A stretch of DNA of 50,043 bases. Source: a virus. Below are positions 29,163 to 36,830 of this stretch, one piece after another. The notes beneath the pieces were generated by a model, which searched no databases, had not been told where the DNA came from, and saw only the letters and a program-made list of their open reading frames with translations. The stretch spans positions 1 through 50,043 of IMG/VR virus record IMGVR_UViG_3300043410_001172; one strand, 5' to 3'. Both the position numbers and the translations under genes were made by a program. Position 1 is the stretch's first letter; each line of letters opens with the position of its first letter.

Positions 29163-29429
29163 TTAAATATTTTGTGCTTTAAGTTTTGTCCACATGAACT
29201 GTTTCAACTCATCTTGTGATAGTGTTCTTGGAACACTAGACCCTGTAAATCTATTCTTCACCCAGAACACACCATCCTCAGTTTCTTTGCAAACTGAATT
29301 AGATATTTGAATCAATCTAGAACGTGTTATCCATCCCATTTGACGCCCGTCATCACTAAACGTGTAAATGCCCGGTGGGTATCTACTACTATGCTCAAAA
29401 GTGACTTCACAGTAGTAAGTATTATCCAC
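29163..29429 (-). CDS. Hypothetical phage protein (88 aa)
   Basis: Not recognised. Beta-rich N-terminus (YYCEVTFEHSSRYPPGIYTF, about residues 4-23). I choose the GTG at 29429, which overlaps the upstream stop and has AAGGA six bases before it; a GTG at 29465 would force a 44-base overlap. Sits between infA and 29422-29811. Confidence 0.65.
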   Translation of the reverse strand: MDNTYYCEVTFEHSSRYPPGIYTFSDDGRQMGWITRSRLIQISNSVCKETEDGVFWVKNRFTGSSVPRTLSQDELKQFMWTKLKAQNI

Positions 29430-29811
29430 GGCGCATCCTTGCAATATCTTGTGCCTCTTCGTCACTGAAGATTGGCACGGCGTTTGATTTGTGCATTGTA
29501 CCGATACCTAGAATCTTAGTACCGGTATAGACTTTGTGAACTGGGGCAGTAGAGCCGCCGGGTGTTACTCTACTCGGTAGTCTTTGCGTTTCACGACCTG
29601 CGGGAGCACCTAAACTGTACGATAGTGGTTCCGCCGAAAGGGCACGTTTACGCTTTTTGTCTTCCTGCTCTACGCCCCACTTCTTTTGCAATTCTTTCCA
29701 GTCGTTGTCAAGCTCACGGGCCTTACGTGCCTCGTCAGCATTGCGAAACTTTTTCTTACCCTTGCGTTTACCCGTCATCGTGAGGGCGGGCCCTACTAAA
29801 TGCATTGTCAT
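29422..29811 (-). CDS. Conserved phage protein (129 aa)
   Basis: GKKKFRNADEARKARELDNDW (about residues 18-38), the long charged helix, and a C-terminus with KILGIGTMHKSNAVPIFSDEEA (about 99-120) identify a family common in phages and often found near HNH endonucleases. Role unknown. The ATG at 29811 is used; the in-frame TTG at 29841 lies within the promoter -10. Direct repeats overlap the promoter. Confidence 0.8.
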   Translation of the reverse strand: MTMHLVGPALTMTGKRKGKKKFRNADEARKARELDNDWKELQKKWGVEQEDKKRKRALSAEPLSYSLGAPAGRETQRLPSRVTPGGSTAPVHKVYTGTKILGIGTMHKSNAVPIFSDEEAQDIARMRRG

Positions 29812-29840
29812 AGAACTTGATTCATAGTGGATTATAGACA

Positions 29841-29869
29841 ATTATAGTGGATTTTGGATATAGTGTCAA
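29841..29869 (-). promoter_or_regulatory. Perfect consensus sigma70 promoter (minus)
   Basis: TTGACA (29864-29869) and TATAAT (29841-29846) on the minus strand, 17-base spacer. The 10-base direct repeat ATAGTGGATT (plus-strand 29824-29833 and 29844-29853, 20-base period) overlaps the -10 and start. Confidence 0.9.
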
Positions 29870-30654
29870 GCATTTGGTGCCCAGCCCTGTGTAGTAATAA
29901 TGTCTACAATTTTTTGGGCAATAACTTTACTACCCTCTAGACTTAGACTATTTGGGTTACGTTCAGCACCATAGGGTGAAGGGTATTGTGTAAGCATCTT
30001 TTGTATTTCAGTGCTTACTACCCCTGATTTAAAACTGAACCAAGACATACCTATGTTCTTTGGTTCGTCTGTTATGTGGATCACGTTAATACCGCGGTTG
30101 AGACAATATGTATCTATCATCAACATTGCACTTTCCAATCTGTTCTTTAGTAGATCCTGATGATTGAAATAGTTCTTGTAGCAATGCATTGCATTTATGA
30201 ATTCTTCTTTTGTTTTGAATACTGTAGGTATGTCAGACGAGTACCCAAACTCCATATCAAATTCTTCTTCGCTAGGAACATAATCCGTACCTAACTCAGA
30301 TGCATAGATTGGCATTTCAGACCACAGCAGTCTTGCTTTGTCATCCGGTATAACATCGGCGGCAAAGTCTCTGTTGCACTTAGGAACAAAGAAGTATCTA
30401 GGATGTTGCTGATGGAAGATGACTGCAACATGCAGCTTTTTACTAGGAATCTTCTTTTTAAGATTGAACAGAATTCGTTCTTCTGTGCATTGAGGGACTC
30501 CGCTGTGAACAATGTTACAGTTTAACATATCACGCACATGGATAGGGATATTGTTGTATACGTTAGGGTCATACAAACAAGTTGAATGTCCATAGAACCC
30601 GACATTCAAACCCTTGTTAACATAACTCATAAAGTAATCTCTATTCCCACTCAT
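29866..30654 (-). CDS. SGNH-hydrolase-like protein, possibly degenerate (262 aa)
   Basis: The N-terminal strand-turn (GLNVGFYGHSTC, about residues 15-26), the central VAVIFHQQHPR and the C-terminal NSLSLEGSKVIAQKI (about 239-253) have the layout of phage SGNH/GDSL hydrolases. The usual block I GDS is GHS here, and the usual DxxH near the end has no clear His. It may therefore be inactive or a divergent carbohydrate-binding relative. Start at 30654, two bases after the previous stop. Its 3' end overlaps the -35 of the promoter for 29422-29811. Confidence 0.55.
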   Translation of the reverse strand: MSGNRDYFMSYVNKGLNVGFYGHSTCLYDPNVYNNIPIHVRDMLNCNIVHSGVPQCTEERILFNLKKKIPSKKLHVAVIFHQQHPRYFFVPKCNRDFAADVIPDDKARLLWSEMPIYASELGTDYVPSEEEFDMEFGYSSDIPTVFKTKEEFINAMHCYKNYFNHQDLLKNRLESAMLMIDTYCLNRGINVIHITDEPKNIGMSWFSFKSGVVSTEIQKMLTQYPSPYGAERNPNSLSLEGSKVIAQKIVDIITTQGWAPNA

Positions 30655-30655
30655 A

Positions 30656-31018
30656 TCACTTTTTAAGAATAGACCAGACTTTTTCTTTTTCAATAATTTC
30701 GGCTTCTAGCTCCATATATAACTTACGCAAGCCGCGGAGTTGTTCCCATTTTTCTTCTAGTTCTTCATTTGGGTGCAAGATAGCTAACCGTTCTTCTATC
30801 TTTTCTAGTGATTCTTTGAGACTTTTACCCTGAACCTTTATGTCACCCAAAAAGTTTGCGTCCTCTTCAAACTCTGAGTTACCCTTAACTTGTAATGTAT
30901 TGGGCGATAGATTTGATGAGCCATTTGCTGAGACTGTAGCCCATGCTGTGTTAGTAGCCGAACCGGCTGCAAGTGTATACGTAGTTGATGTAGATGGGTA
31001 GTTAATAAGATATGACAT
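30656..31018 (-). CDS. Phage structural protein with C-terminal coiled coil (120 aa)
   Basis: A Ser/Thr-rich beta N-terminus (about residues 1-40), then LQVKGNSEFEEDANFLGDIKVQGKSL and a coiled coil with EERLAILHPNEELEEKWEQL and ELEAEIIEKEKVWSILKK at the end. This matches a structural/tail-associated family seen in T4-like marine phages. Overlaps the previous stop by one base. Confidence 0.75.
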   Translation of the reverse strand: MSYLINYPSTSTTYTLAAGSATNTAWATVSANGSSNLSPNTLQVKGNSEFEEDANFLGDIKVQGKSLKESLEKIEERLAILHPNEELEEKWEQLRGLRKLYMELEAEIIEKEKVWSILKK

Positions 31019-31191
31019 TAGTTACTTTTGGTTACAATGATCCTACCCTGATCGTCTTTGCTAAAGTCTACGGTATCTCCCTCTTTCAATCCCATTTGTT
31101 TAAGTAACATGGGTGGTAGTGGAATGATGATATCACCGGTCTCAGGATCTTCCTGAGTAATAATCTCATAGCTGTCAGGTGTATTGCTCAT
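31018..31191 (-). CDS. AbrB/SpoVT-like small protein (57 aa)
   Basis: IIIPLPPMLLKQMGLKEGDTV (about residues 21-41) followed by IIVTK is the swapped-hairpin AbrB/MazE-type DNA-binding pattern (proline, helix, GxKEGD, strand). It could be a regulator or antitoxin-like protein; no toxin gene is adjacent. It overlaps the next gene start by one base (TAATG). Confidence 0.7.
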   Translation of the reverse strand: MSNTPDSYEIITQEDPETGDIIIPLPPMLLKQMGLKEGDTVDFSKDDQGRIIVTKSN

Positions 31192-31243
31192 AACGTATTG
31201 TATCTTTTGTACTACTATATAGTCAACGATTTAGGTCAACTAA

Positions 31244-31906
31244 TTAAACGTTCATCACCGTTACGTATTGTTTGTAATTCTCAAACCTGTCTTTCAACCC
31301 ACGCAATGCCGGGTTGATAAGTTTGGTTACAGTAGTTGTGTCGTTGAAGTTAGCGACATTTGGTTTAACTCTAGTCTTCCAGTACCATACTGCAATTCTA
31401 GCAGCTACTTCAGGCTTAGCAGCCATTTCAGGATGCTGTTCTAATGGCAAGTTTAGTGCTTGTCCTGCCATGCGATAGTTATCACGTCCGGTTATCTGAA
31501 TGTAGCCTCTACCGTGATATTTTGCTCCGTCTCCGGGCTTTTTGTTTCCTAGAATTCTTGCTTTTGCAGGTGCGAACTTAGGATCATAATGCTGTGCAAA
31601 ATACTGTGCTCCACCAATTTCCTTCATACGGGAGAAATCAGCAGATTCGTGCTTTACTTGAGCCATAAACTGTGCTAGTTCACGGCCCTTAATTCCAGAG
31701 CGGATAGCAGTGCGTTGAACTAAGTCCTCAGCGTTTGTGTTCATGCTAATGTTTGTAGTCTCAATTCCAACGTTAGGTGCATATTGCTGTGCGTGTTTTT
31801 TTGGTTTTGCTTGAGCAACACCGGAAGCTGCCATTGCACCGGCACCCAAAGCACCTAAAAAGCCCCTACGGCTCATATCTTCACTAACAAACTCTTTTGC
31901 TCTCAT
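31244..31906 (-). CDS. GH19-type endolysin with twin-arginine signal-like N-terminus (220 aa)
   Basis: The C-terminal 150 residues fit the GH19 chitinase/lysozyme fold: KHESADFSRM with the acid Glu (about residues 84-93), then HGRGYIQITGRDNYRMAGQAL (about 134-154) and ARIAVWYWKTR. The N-terminus is MRAKEFVSED, then SRRGFLGALGAG (residues 12-23) with an Ala-rich stretch ending in AQA, a textbook Tat signal. MRAKEFVSED alone resembles the capsid-targeting peptides of T4 internal proteins. The ATG at 31906 lies five bases after a late box. Likely peptidoglycan cleavage at lysis or entry. Confidence 0.8.
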   Translation of the reverse strand: MRAKEFVSEDMSRRGFLGALGAGAMAASGVAQAKPKKHAQQYAPNVGIETTNISMNTNAEDLVQRTAIRSGIKGRELAQFMAQVKHESADFSRMKEIGGAQYFAQHYDPKFAPAKARILGNKKPGDGAKYHGRGYIQITGRDNYRMAGQALNLPLEQHPEMAAKPEVAARIAVWYWKTRVKPNVANFNDTTTVTKLINPALRGLKDRFENYKQYVTVMNV

Positions 31907-31911
31907 ACAAG

Positions 31912-31919
31912 TATTTATC
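31912..31919 (-). promoter_or_regulatory. T4-late-type promoter GATAAATA (minus)
   Basis: GATAAATA on the minus strand ends five bases before the ATG at 31906, so the predicted start is the start codon. Confidence 0.65.
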
Positions 31920-31931
31920 AATCCTGAAGTT

Positions 31932-31939
31932 TATTTATA
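31932..31939 (-). promoter_or_regulatory. T4-late-type promoter TATAAATA (minus)
   Basis: A perfect T4 late box on the minus strand, 20 bases upstream of the GATAAATA box. It would give a leader of about 20 bases; the only AGGA is too far from the ATG to help. Confidence 0.55.
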
Positions 31940-31976
31940 CTACTATTTTGCACTCACAAACTTTTGATCTACCTCA

Positions 31977-31984
31977 ACTAAATA
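31977..31984 (+). promoter_or_regulatory. T4-late-type promoter ACTAAATA
   Basis: ACTAAATA on the plus strand; predicted start near 31990, leader about 29 bases with AAAGGGAG before the ATG at 32019. Back-to-back with the minus-strand boxes. Confidence 0.65.
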
Positions 31985-32018
31985 GTAGTATAAAAACAAT
32001 TTTAAAAAGGGAGTCAAT

Positions 32019-32564
32019 ATGGCAGAAGTAAAAGCAGAGGTGAAACCTCTAACACGTTCAGAACGTGAAGCACAGATTAAAGACAAAGCAGGTCTAGTTA
32101 TCGTTATTATGGCGTTATTCATGGCTGTAACAACGTACTTTTCTAACCAGCATTCTGGTGCCGCGATGAAGAACATGTTGAAGGCTACTGATACCTACGC
32201 ATTTTTCCAGTCAAAATCAATCAAGCAAGCAATCGCTGAAGGTCAACGTGACGACTATATCGCTCGTGGTGACAAGGCTAAAGCCGATAAACTACAAGCT
32301 AAAATTGACCGTTACGAAAGTGATCCTGAAAAGGGTGAGGGCAAGAAAGAGTTACTAGCAAAAGCACAAGCATTCGAGAAAGCACGTGACGATGCAGGTA
32401 AGCACAGCCCATGGCTAACATTCGCTTCAATGGCATTCCAACTAGCTATCGTTTTGTTGTCAGCATCTATCATTGCTGTTAACAACACTATGTACAAAGT
32501 TAGTGAAGTAGTTGCTGTTATTGGTGTATTGTTATTAAGCCAAGGCATCTGGCTCTGGTTCTAA
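32019..32564 (+). CDS. DUF4337-like membrane protein (181 aa)
   Basis: A hydrophobic segment at about residues 25-44, a helical region with AFFQSKSIKQAIAEGQRDD (about 61-79) and two further hydrophobic segments near the C-terminus (about 132-152 and 158-180). This order, especially YAFFQSKSIKQ, is the DUF4337 layout. Function unknown. Late promoter and good ribosome site; probably co-transcribed with the two membrane proteins that follow. Confidence 0.8.
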   Translation: MAEVKAEVKPLTRSEREAQIKDKAGLVIVIMALFMAVTTYFSNQHSGAAMKNMLKATDTYAFFQSKSIKQAIAEGQRDDYIARGDKAKADKLQAKIDRYESDPEKGEGKKELLAKAQAFEKARDDAGKHSPWLTFASMAFQLAIVLLSASIIAVNNTMYKVSEVVAVIGVLLLSQGIWLWF

Positions 32565-32581
32565 TTTAATCAGGAGCCGTC

Positions 32582-33364
32582 GTGGATCCGTTAACGCTGT
32601 TTGCATTAGCCAACGGCGCTGTTAACGCAGTCAAAGCAGGGTGTAAACTCTACAAAGACATTAAGGGCGCCGCAGGGGAGGTCAAAGACGTCCTCAAGGA
32701 TATGGATGAGCAGTTTAAGAAACTGCATCCAGCCGATAAACCTGCGACTACAGAACAACGAAACGCATTCGTTAAGCAACGAAATGAAGTTGTCGAACTA
32801 AACAAAAAAGCAAACGAAGGTCAGCACACTGGCATTTACCAAGAAATCGGTGAAAAGTTAGGCGAGTATTACGATAACTTCTACAAGTGCTTGGCTATCA
32901 TGGAAGAAGAAGAACGTAGAGCAGAGAATGAAGTTTACACCGGTGACGCATCATTAGGTAAACGTGCTTTACAACGTGTTCTAATGCGTAAGCAATTAGA
33001 GCAAATGTCAGTTGAATTGCGAGAATTGATGGTCTATCAATCGCCTCCCGAACTAGGTGCATTGTACACTGAAGTTGAATTAATGATGAAACACATGGGT
33101 GAGACTCAGCGTGTGCTCATCCAGAAACAGATGCAAGATGACGCTGCAAGATCCAGAAAGATTAAGAAAAGAATCGACAAATTGTGGATAGAAGCTGCAT
33201 GGGGAATCGGTGCTGTGTTTCTTGCTGCTTCTATGGGACTAGCACTTGCTATGGTTGTTGAAGATAGAATCAAAAAGTACCCGCACTTAGGCACTGAATG
33301 GGTTCCCAAGACCGAAGAACAACGTAGGCTTGAAGCACTACCTAAGAAGTACATAGGACGATAA
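32582..33364 (+). CDS. Membrane/coiled-coil late protein (260 aa)
   Basis: N-terminal amphipathic region (residues 1-35), a long charged helical middle (40-205) and one hydrophobic segment (about 207-226, AAWGIGAVFLAASMGLALAM). Starts with GTG, preceded by AGGAGCC. Not recognised. Late-region position next to two other membrane proteins suggests an envelope or virion-entry role. Confidence 0.7.
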   Translation: MDPLTLFALANGAVNAVKAGCKLYKDIKGAAGEVKDVLKDMDEQFKKLHPADKPATTEQRNAFVKQRNEVVELNKKANEGQHTGIYQEIGEKLGEYYDNFYKCLAIMEEEERRAENEVYTGDASLGKRALQRVLMRKQLEQMSVELRELMVYQSPPELGALYTEVELMMKHMGETQRVLIQKQMQDDAARSRKIKKRIDKLWIEAAWGIGAVFLAASMGLALAMVVEDRIKKYPHLGTEWVPKTEEQRRLEALPKKYIGR

Positions 33365-33365
33365 T

Positions 33366-33533
33366 ATGAAATTAGTCAAAGAGATTAGAGAGCAATATGC
33401 TTGGCTTTGGTGGTGGCTTTTGGATCAAGGATTGTTTATATCAACGATTCTTGTGAATGTCTTTATGTTGGCTATATTTCTTGTCGCAATGACCGCTTTC
33501 TATTTTATAATGCGATGGCTTAAAGGGCACTAA
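33366..33533 (+). CDS. 55-residue membrane protein
   Basis: Basic N-terminus (MKLVKEIREQ), Trp-rich interface (AWLWWWLL) and a hydrophobic segment (about 23-50). Starts one base after the previous stop region. A late box overlaps its stop codon. Resembles holin-type microproteins in size and topology, but that is only a possibility. Confidence 0.6.
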   Translation: MKLVKEIREQYAWLWWWLLDQGLFISTILVNVFMLAIFLVAMTAFYFIMRWLKGH

Positions 33534-33536
33534 ATA
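33529..33536 (+). promoter_or_regulatory. T4-late-type promoter ACTAAATA
   Basis: ACTAAATA overlapping the stop codon of the preceding gene; predicted start near 33542, leader about 12 bases including AAAGGGG. Confidence 0.65.
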
Positions 33537-33553
33537 CGTCAAAGGGGATTTAT

Positions 33554-33769
33554 ATGAGTGAAACGATCGGTACAATCTTAGATAGAATCAAAAATCTACA
33601 AGTGTTTGATGTTGAAGTAGACATTCCAGACGGATTCTTCTTCAGTGGTGTCATCCCGTTTGATGCTACTATTAGTCAAAATAAGGGCATCTTCAAAGTA
33701 TACGCAAGTAATCAAGAAGAAGCAAATGAGAGAGTTAATAGTTATCTAACTAGAAACACAGAAGAATGA
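33554..33769 (+). CDS. Small conserved late phage protein (71 aa)
   Basis: FDVEVDIPDGFFFSGVIPFDATI (about residues 18-40) followed by KVYASNQEEANERVNSYL is a conserved hypothetical family in marine T4-like phages. Function unknown. Own late box and ribosome site; a terminator follows immediately. Confidence 0.8.
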   Translation: MSETIGTILDRIKNLQVFDVEVDIPDGFFFSGVIPFDATISQNKGIFKVYASNQEEANERVNSYLTRNTEE

Positions 33770-33772
33770 AAT

Positions 33773-33792
33773 AGCCCCGAAAGGGGCTTTTT
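33773..33792 (+). terminator. Rho-independent terminator
   Basis: AGCCCC, loop GAAA, GGGGCT and TTTT, four bases after the stop at 33769. Confidence 0.9.
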
Positions 33793-33806
33793 ACCCTAGT
33801 ATATAG

Positions 33807-33814
33807 AATAAATA
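33807..33814 (+). promoter_or_regulatory. T4-late-type promoter AATAAATA
   Basis: AATAAATA ends five bases before the ATG at 33820; predicted transcript starts on the start codon. No ribosome site is present. Confidence 0.65.
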
Positions 33815-33819
33815 GATAT

Positions 33820-34680
33820 ATGGATATAGGCAGCGGAATAACATTTACTAGTGGATTGAGCTTGACGGCTCCCCCACCATCTACATACACATCAGCAACA
33901 GGTGGCACAATCACCACGTCTGGCAACTATAAGATTCACACGTTTACTACCTCAGGTACACTAACGCTAACTGCTATCGGTAGCGACATTCAATACTTTG
34001 TCGTCGGTGGTGGTGGCGGTGGCGGCGGTAACGGCGGCATTCGAGGTGGTGGTGGCGGTGGCGCCGGTAAAGTATTATCAGGTACAACAACACCTACATC
34101 AACCGGTGCGATTGCAGTTTCTATAGGTGGAGGTGGTGCAGGTGGTACATACCTAACTAACTCTCCTACTGGTATAACTGGTACGGCGACCACTGTAGCT
34201 GACTTCGGTGCAGGTGCATTATCTAGTACAGGTGGTAATGGTGGTCAACGAGGTGGTGGTGGCGGTGGAGCCGGGGGTACTAGCGGTAACGGTTACACCG
34301 GTGGTACAGTTGCGTCTACACAGTATAACGGTGGTGGTGGTGGCGGCTCTACTGCTAACGGTGATAATGGTACTGGTACTGCTGGATCAGGTGACGGCGG
34401 TGCAGGCACTACAACTACAATTAGAGACACTTCAGAAGCATATGCAGGTGGTGGCGGTGGTGGAGCGTCTGACGGCGTCGCTGCTGAACCGTTTTTACCT
34501 GGTTCGGGCGCAGCCGGTGGTGGCGACGGCGGTGGCATTGATTATAGCGGCTCAGGTGATATATACGCACCTAGTGCTACAGTAAACACTGGCTCAGGTG
34601 GTGGTGGAGGAGGCACGACTGCATCACGTGGTGGTACAGGTGGCTCTGGTATAGTCATCGTTCGCTATCGTTATCAATAA
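33820..34680 (+). CDS. Glycine-rich tail/adhesin protein (286 aa)
   Basis: After a short N-terminal domain (residues 1-60), the core is a Gly-rich region (about 63-270) with many GGGG runs, like the glycine-rich domains of phage distal tail-fibre proteins that form polyglycine-II bundles. The end is SGIVIVRYRYQ, which is typical for this class. Probably contacts the host surface. The adjacent gene has a similar C-terminal domain, suggesting duplicate or co-adhesin proteins. Start codon directly at the predicted transcription start. Confidence 0.8.
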   Translation: MDIGSGITFTSGLSLTAPPPSTYTSATGGTITTSGNYKIHTFTTSGTLTLTAIGSDIQYFVVGGGGGGGGNGGIRGGGGGGAGKVLSGTTTPTSTGAIAVSIGGGGAGGTYLTNSPTGITGTATTVADFGAGALSSTGGNGGQRGGGGGGAGGTSGNGYTGGTVASTQYNGGGGGGSTANGDNGTGTAGSGDGGAGTTTTIRDTSEAYAGGGGGGASDGVAAEPFLPGSGAAGGGDGGGIDYSGSGDIYAPSATVNTGSGGGGGGTTASRGGTGGSGIVIVRYRYQ

Positions 34681-34688
34681 GAGTTATC

Positions 34689-35882
34689 ATGCCGTTAATC
34701 TTTTCAGGTGGACTTTCAGTTACTGGTGGGTATTCAATAGAGCCAGCGAACATTGTAGCTAGCACTGCGGTTTCGTCTTCATCATTTTATACTCAATTAG
34801 CTATAACAGCATTTACACCAGTAACTATCGCAAATGCTCTAGGGTCAGAAACATTTAGTGTTTCGCCATCGTTGCCAAGTGGCTTATCATTAAACACCTC
34901 AACTGGACAAATAACAGGTACACCTACTGTAGCATCATCGTCTACAAGTTATACTATCACTGCTACCAATGCGTACGGGTCTACATCTTCTTCATTTAAT
35001 ATCACAGTTACTGCCTCAGCTATAGGTCAACAAGCGTATACTACAGCAGGGACATATTCTTGGACTGCACCAGCTGGCGTTACGTCAGTGTCAGTTGTTT
35101 GCGTTGGCGGCGGCGCTGGTGGCTCAGGTGGATATGGATTCAACGGATTTTCAGAAGCGGGCGGGGGCGGAGGTGGTTTACTATGGGTAAACAACATCAG
35201 TGTTACTCCGGGATCCTCATACACAGTTGTAGTAGGTGCAGGAGGAATAGCTGGATATAGCACTACTAGGGCTACAGCAGGTGGCGATAGCTATTTTATA
35301 TCATCCACTGCTGCGGTCGCATACGGCGGTGGCAGATATAGAAGTGACACGCTAGGTGGACTAGGTGGAACATATGCCACTACGTATTCTACATACGGAG
35401 GTGGCGCTGGTGGCAACGGCGGCGACGGTATTTCTAACTTTAGAGGTGGTGCCGGTGGCGGTGCCGGCGGATATTCAGGTGCGGGCGGCGCAGGTGGAAC
35501 ATTTCAGAACAACGGCAATGCAGGATCCGGAGGCGGTGGAGGTGGTGGCGCTGGTACATTATATGATGCTAGCGGAGGTCACGCATCCGGTGGTGGCGGT
35601 GGTGTAGGTATACTAGGCGAGGGAGCTAGTGGGGCAGGCGGGGCTGCTAGCTCTGGCGGTGGCGGTGGCGGTTCAAGTGGTACTGCTGGTGCAACGGGTC
35701 ATGATCCATATAACGGTGGCACTGTCGGATCTGGTGCAGGTGGCGGCTTCGGTGGTGGTGGCGGTGGTATGGGTGCTGGTGGAACGGGTACTGAACCCGG
35801 TGGCGCTGGGGCCGGTGGTGCAGTACGTATCATCTGGGGTCCAGGTCGTGCGTTCCCATCAACAAATACAGCCGACATGTGA
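34689..35882 (+). CDS. Ig-like plus glycine-rich tail/adhesin protein (397 aa)
   Basis: Residues about 30-110 form a putative immunoglobulin-like (He_PIG-type) domain with LPSGLSLNTSTGQITGTP. From about 120 there is a glycine-rich domain (many GGGG runs to about 380), with VVCVGGGAGGSGG at its start and VRIIWGPG near the end. Both domains occur in phage tail fibres and bacterial adhesins. Follows the previous adhesin gene after eight bases. No separate promoter is visible. Confidence 0.8.
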   Translation: MPLIFSGGLSVTGGYSIEPANIVASTAVSSSSFYTQLAITAFTPVTIANALGSETFSVSPSLPSGLSLNTSTGQITGTPTVASSSTSYTITATNAYGSTSSSFNITVTASAIGQQAYTTAGTYSWTAPAGVTSVSVVCVGGGAGGSGGYGFNGFSEAGGGGGGLLWVNNISVTPGSSYTVVVGAGGIAGYSTTRATAGGDSYFISSTAAVAYGGGRYRSDTLGGLGGTYATTYSTYGGGAGGNGGDGISNFRGGAGGGAGGYSGAGGAGGTFQNNGNAGSGGGGGGGAGTLYDASGGHASGGGGGVGILGEGASGAGGAASSGGGGGGSSGTAGATGHDPYNGGTVGSGAGGGFGGGGGGMGAGGTGTEPGGAGAGGAVRIIWGPGRAFPSTNTADM

Positions 35883-35888
35883 TAACGT

Positions 35889-35896
35889 ACTAAATA
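35889..35896 (+). promoter_or_regulatory. T4-late-type promoter ACTAAATA
   Basis: ACTAAATA ends seven bases before the ATG at 35904, giving a predicted leader of about two bases. Confidence 0.6.
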
Positions 35897-35903
35897 CGTT
35901 ACC

Positions 35904-36215
35904 ATGAAACTACTATTAACATCTTTACTATTTTGCTCTGTCGCACATGCCGGCGAACGTACACCAACTGACATGTATTGTGACGAGACTAAGAAAATCG
36001 TAAAGTCGTTGAGAGAAGAATACAAAGAAGCACCATTTATGATTGGCAAAGCAGGTGATGTTGCAGGAAGCGTAATGACTTTCTGGATCAACCCTGAAAC
36101 GAAAAGCTGGTCAATCGTAGCTACGAAAGATAACACCAGCTGCATCGTGGGAGTAGGAGACAGTATTGAACTTATCTCCTACGATAAAAAAGCTAGAACA
36201 ATTAAGTACTATTAA
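35904..36215 (+). CDS. Small exported late protein (103 aa)
   Basis: A signal peptide (residues 1-16, KLLLTSLLFCSVAHA with AHA before the mature part) and two later cysteines (about residues 25 and 80) that could form a disulphide in the periplasm. The mature part is beta-rich and not recognised. Near-leaderless late expression. Stop overlaps the convergent gene by four bases. Confidence 0.75.
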   Translation: MKLLLTSLLFCSVAHAGERTPTDMYCDETKKIVKSLREEYKEAPFMIGKAGDVAGSVMTFWINPETKSWSIVATKDNTSCIVGVGDSIELISYDKKARTIKYY

Positions 36216-36577
36216 ACCATCATATACGCAATAAAGATGTATGTAAGTTGATGCATCATTTGGTCTAAGCCAAGATGATTCCAAAAAGCGGGAGTTGTGA
36301 TATCACGATTCCCGTAATTCATTTTCAGCCAGTCAATGTGATAGTGAACTACAAAGTCAATCAATGCTAGTACTATAGCAAAGAACATGTATGGTGTTCC
36401 TACTACTAAAACAATACACAACAATGTTCCTAGTCCATGCTTTAGACTATGCATGATGCCATGAAAGTCTCCATAGATACCTTTACTTGCAACCTCAATG
36501 TTGCTTTGGTTTACAAAGTCAATGTACCAATGCTTAATCTGCAAAAGTATCAATAGGGTAATCATTGCTTCAATCAT
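36212..36577 (-). CDS. DUF3307-like membrane protein (121 aa)
   Basis: Four hydrophobic helices with conserved His/Asp positions: HWYIDFVNQ (about residues 15-23), HGIMHSLKHG (about 39-48), HYHIDWLK (about 78-85) and FWNHLGLDQMMHQL (about 98-111). These match the DUF3307 layout. Function unknown. GAGGAAA precedes the ATG. Confidence 0.75.
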   Translation of the reverse strand: MIEAMITLLILLQIKHWYIDFVNQSNIEVASKGIYGDFHGIMHSLKHGLGTLLCIVLVVGTPYMFFAIVLALIDFVVHYHIDWLKMNYGNRDITTPAFWNHLGLDQMMHQLTYIFIAYMMV

Positions 36578-36578
36578 T

Positions 36579-36830
36579 TTATTTCCTCTTTGGGATGTAG
36601 TCTTTGTTAGGTATTGGGCGATAGTCTTTTGTCAAGGGACCTCGAATGTCATCGCCGTACTTCAATGTTATGTAGGAGAACGTCTTATCTGCATCTTTTT
36701 CATAGTCGTTGATACCAATCATGTAGTAATTCTTCCAACGAATCTTTTCCATCACAAACTTTTTTAGGTTGGTGTCTTTGATGATATCATCAAAGTTGTT
36801 ACTTTCACGATAAAACGTATAGTACTTCAT
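36579..36830 (-). CDS. Conserved T4-like phage protein (83 aa)
   Basis: MKYYTFYRESNNFDDI (1-16) and the C-terminal ITLKYGDDIRGPLTKDYRPIP (about 54-74) are typical of a conserved hypothetical family of T4-like phages. Function unknown. Overlaps 36827-37033 by four bases. Confidence 0.8.
   Translation of the reverse strand: MKYYTFYRESNNFDDIIKDTNLKKFVMEKIRWKNYYMIGINDYEKDADKTFSYITLKYGDDIRGPLTKDYRPIPNKDYIPKRK

Noticed and set aside
29163-29170. TTAAATA before infA as a late promoter
   Set aside because: It is on the plus strand, whereas infA is on the minus strand.
33990-34538. Proline-rich minus-strand frames and Val-rich plus-strand frames over the glycine-rich adhesin
   Set aside because: They arise from GGN repeats read in other frames.
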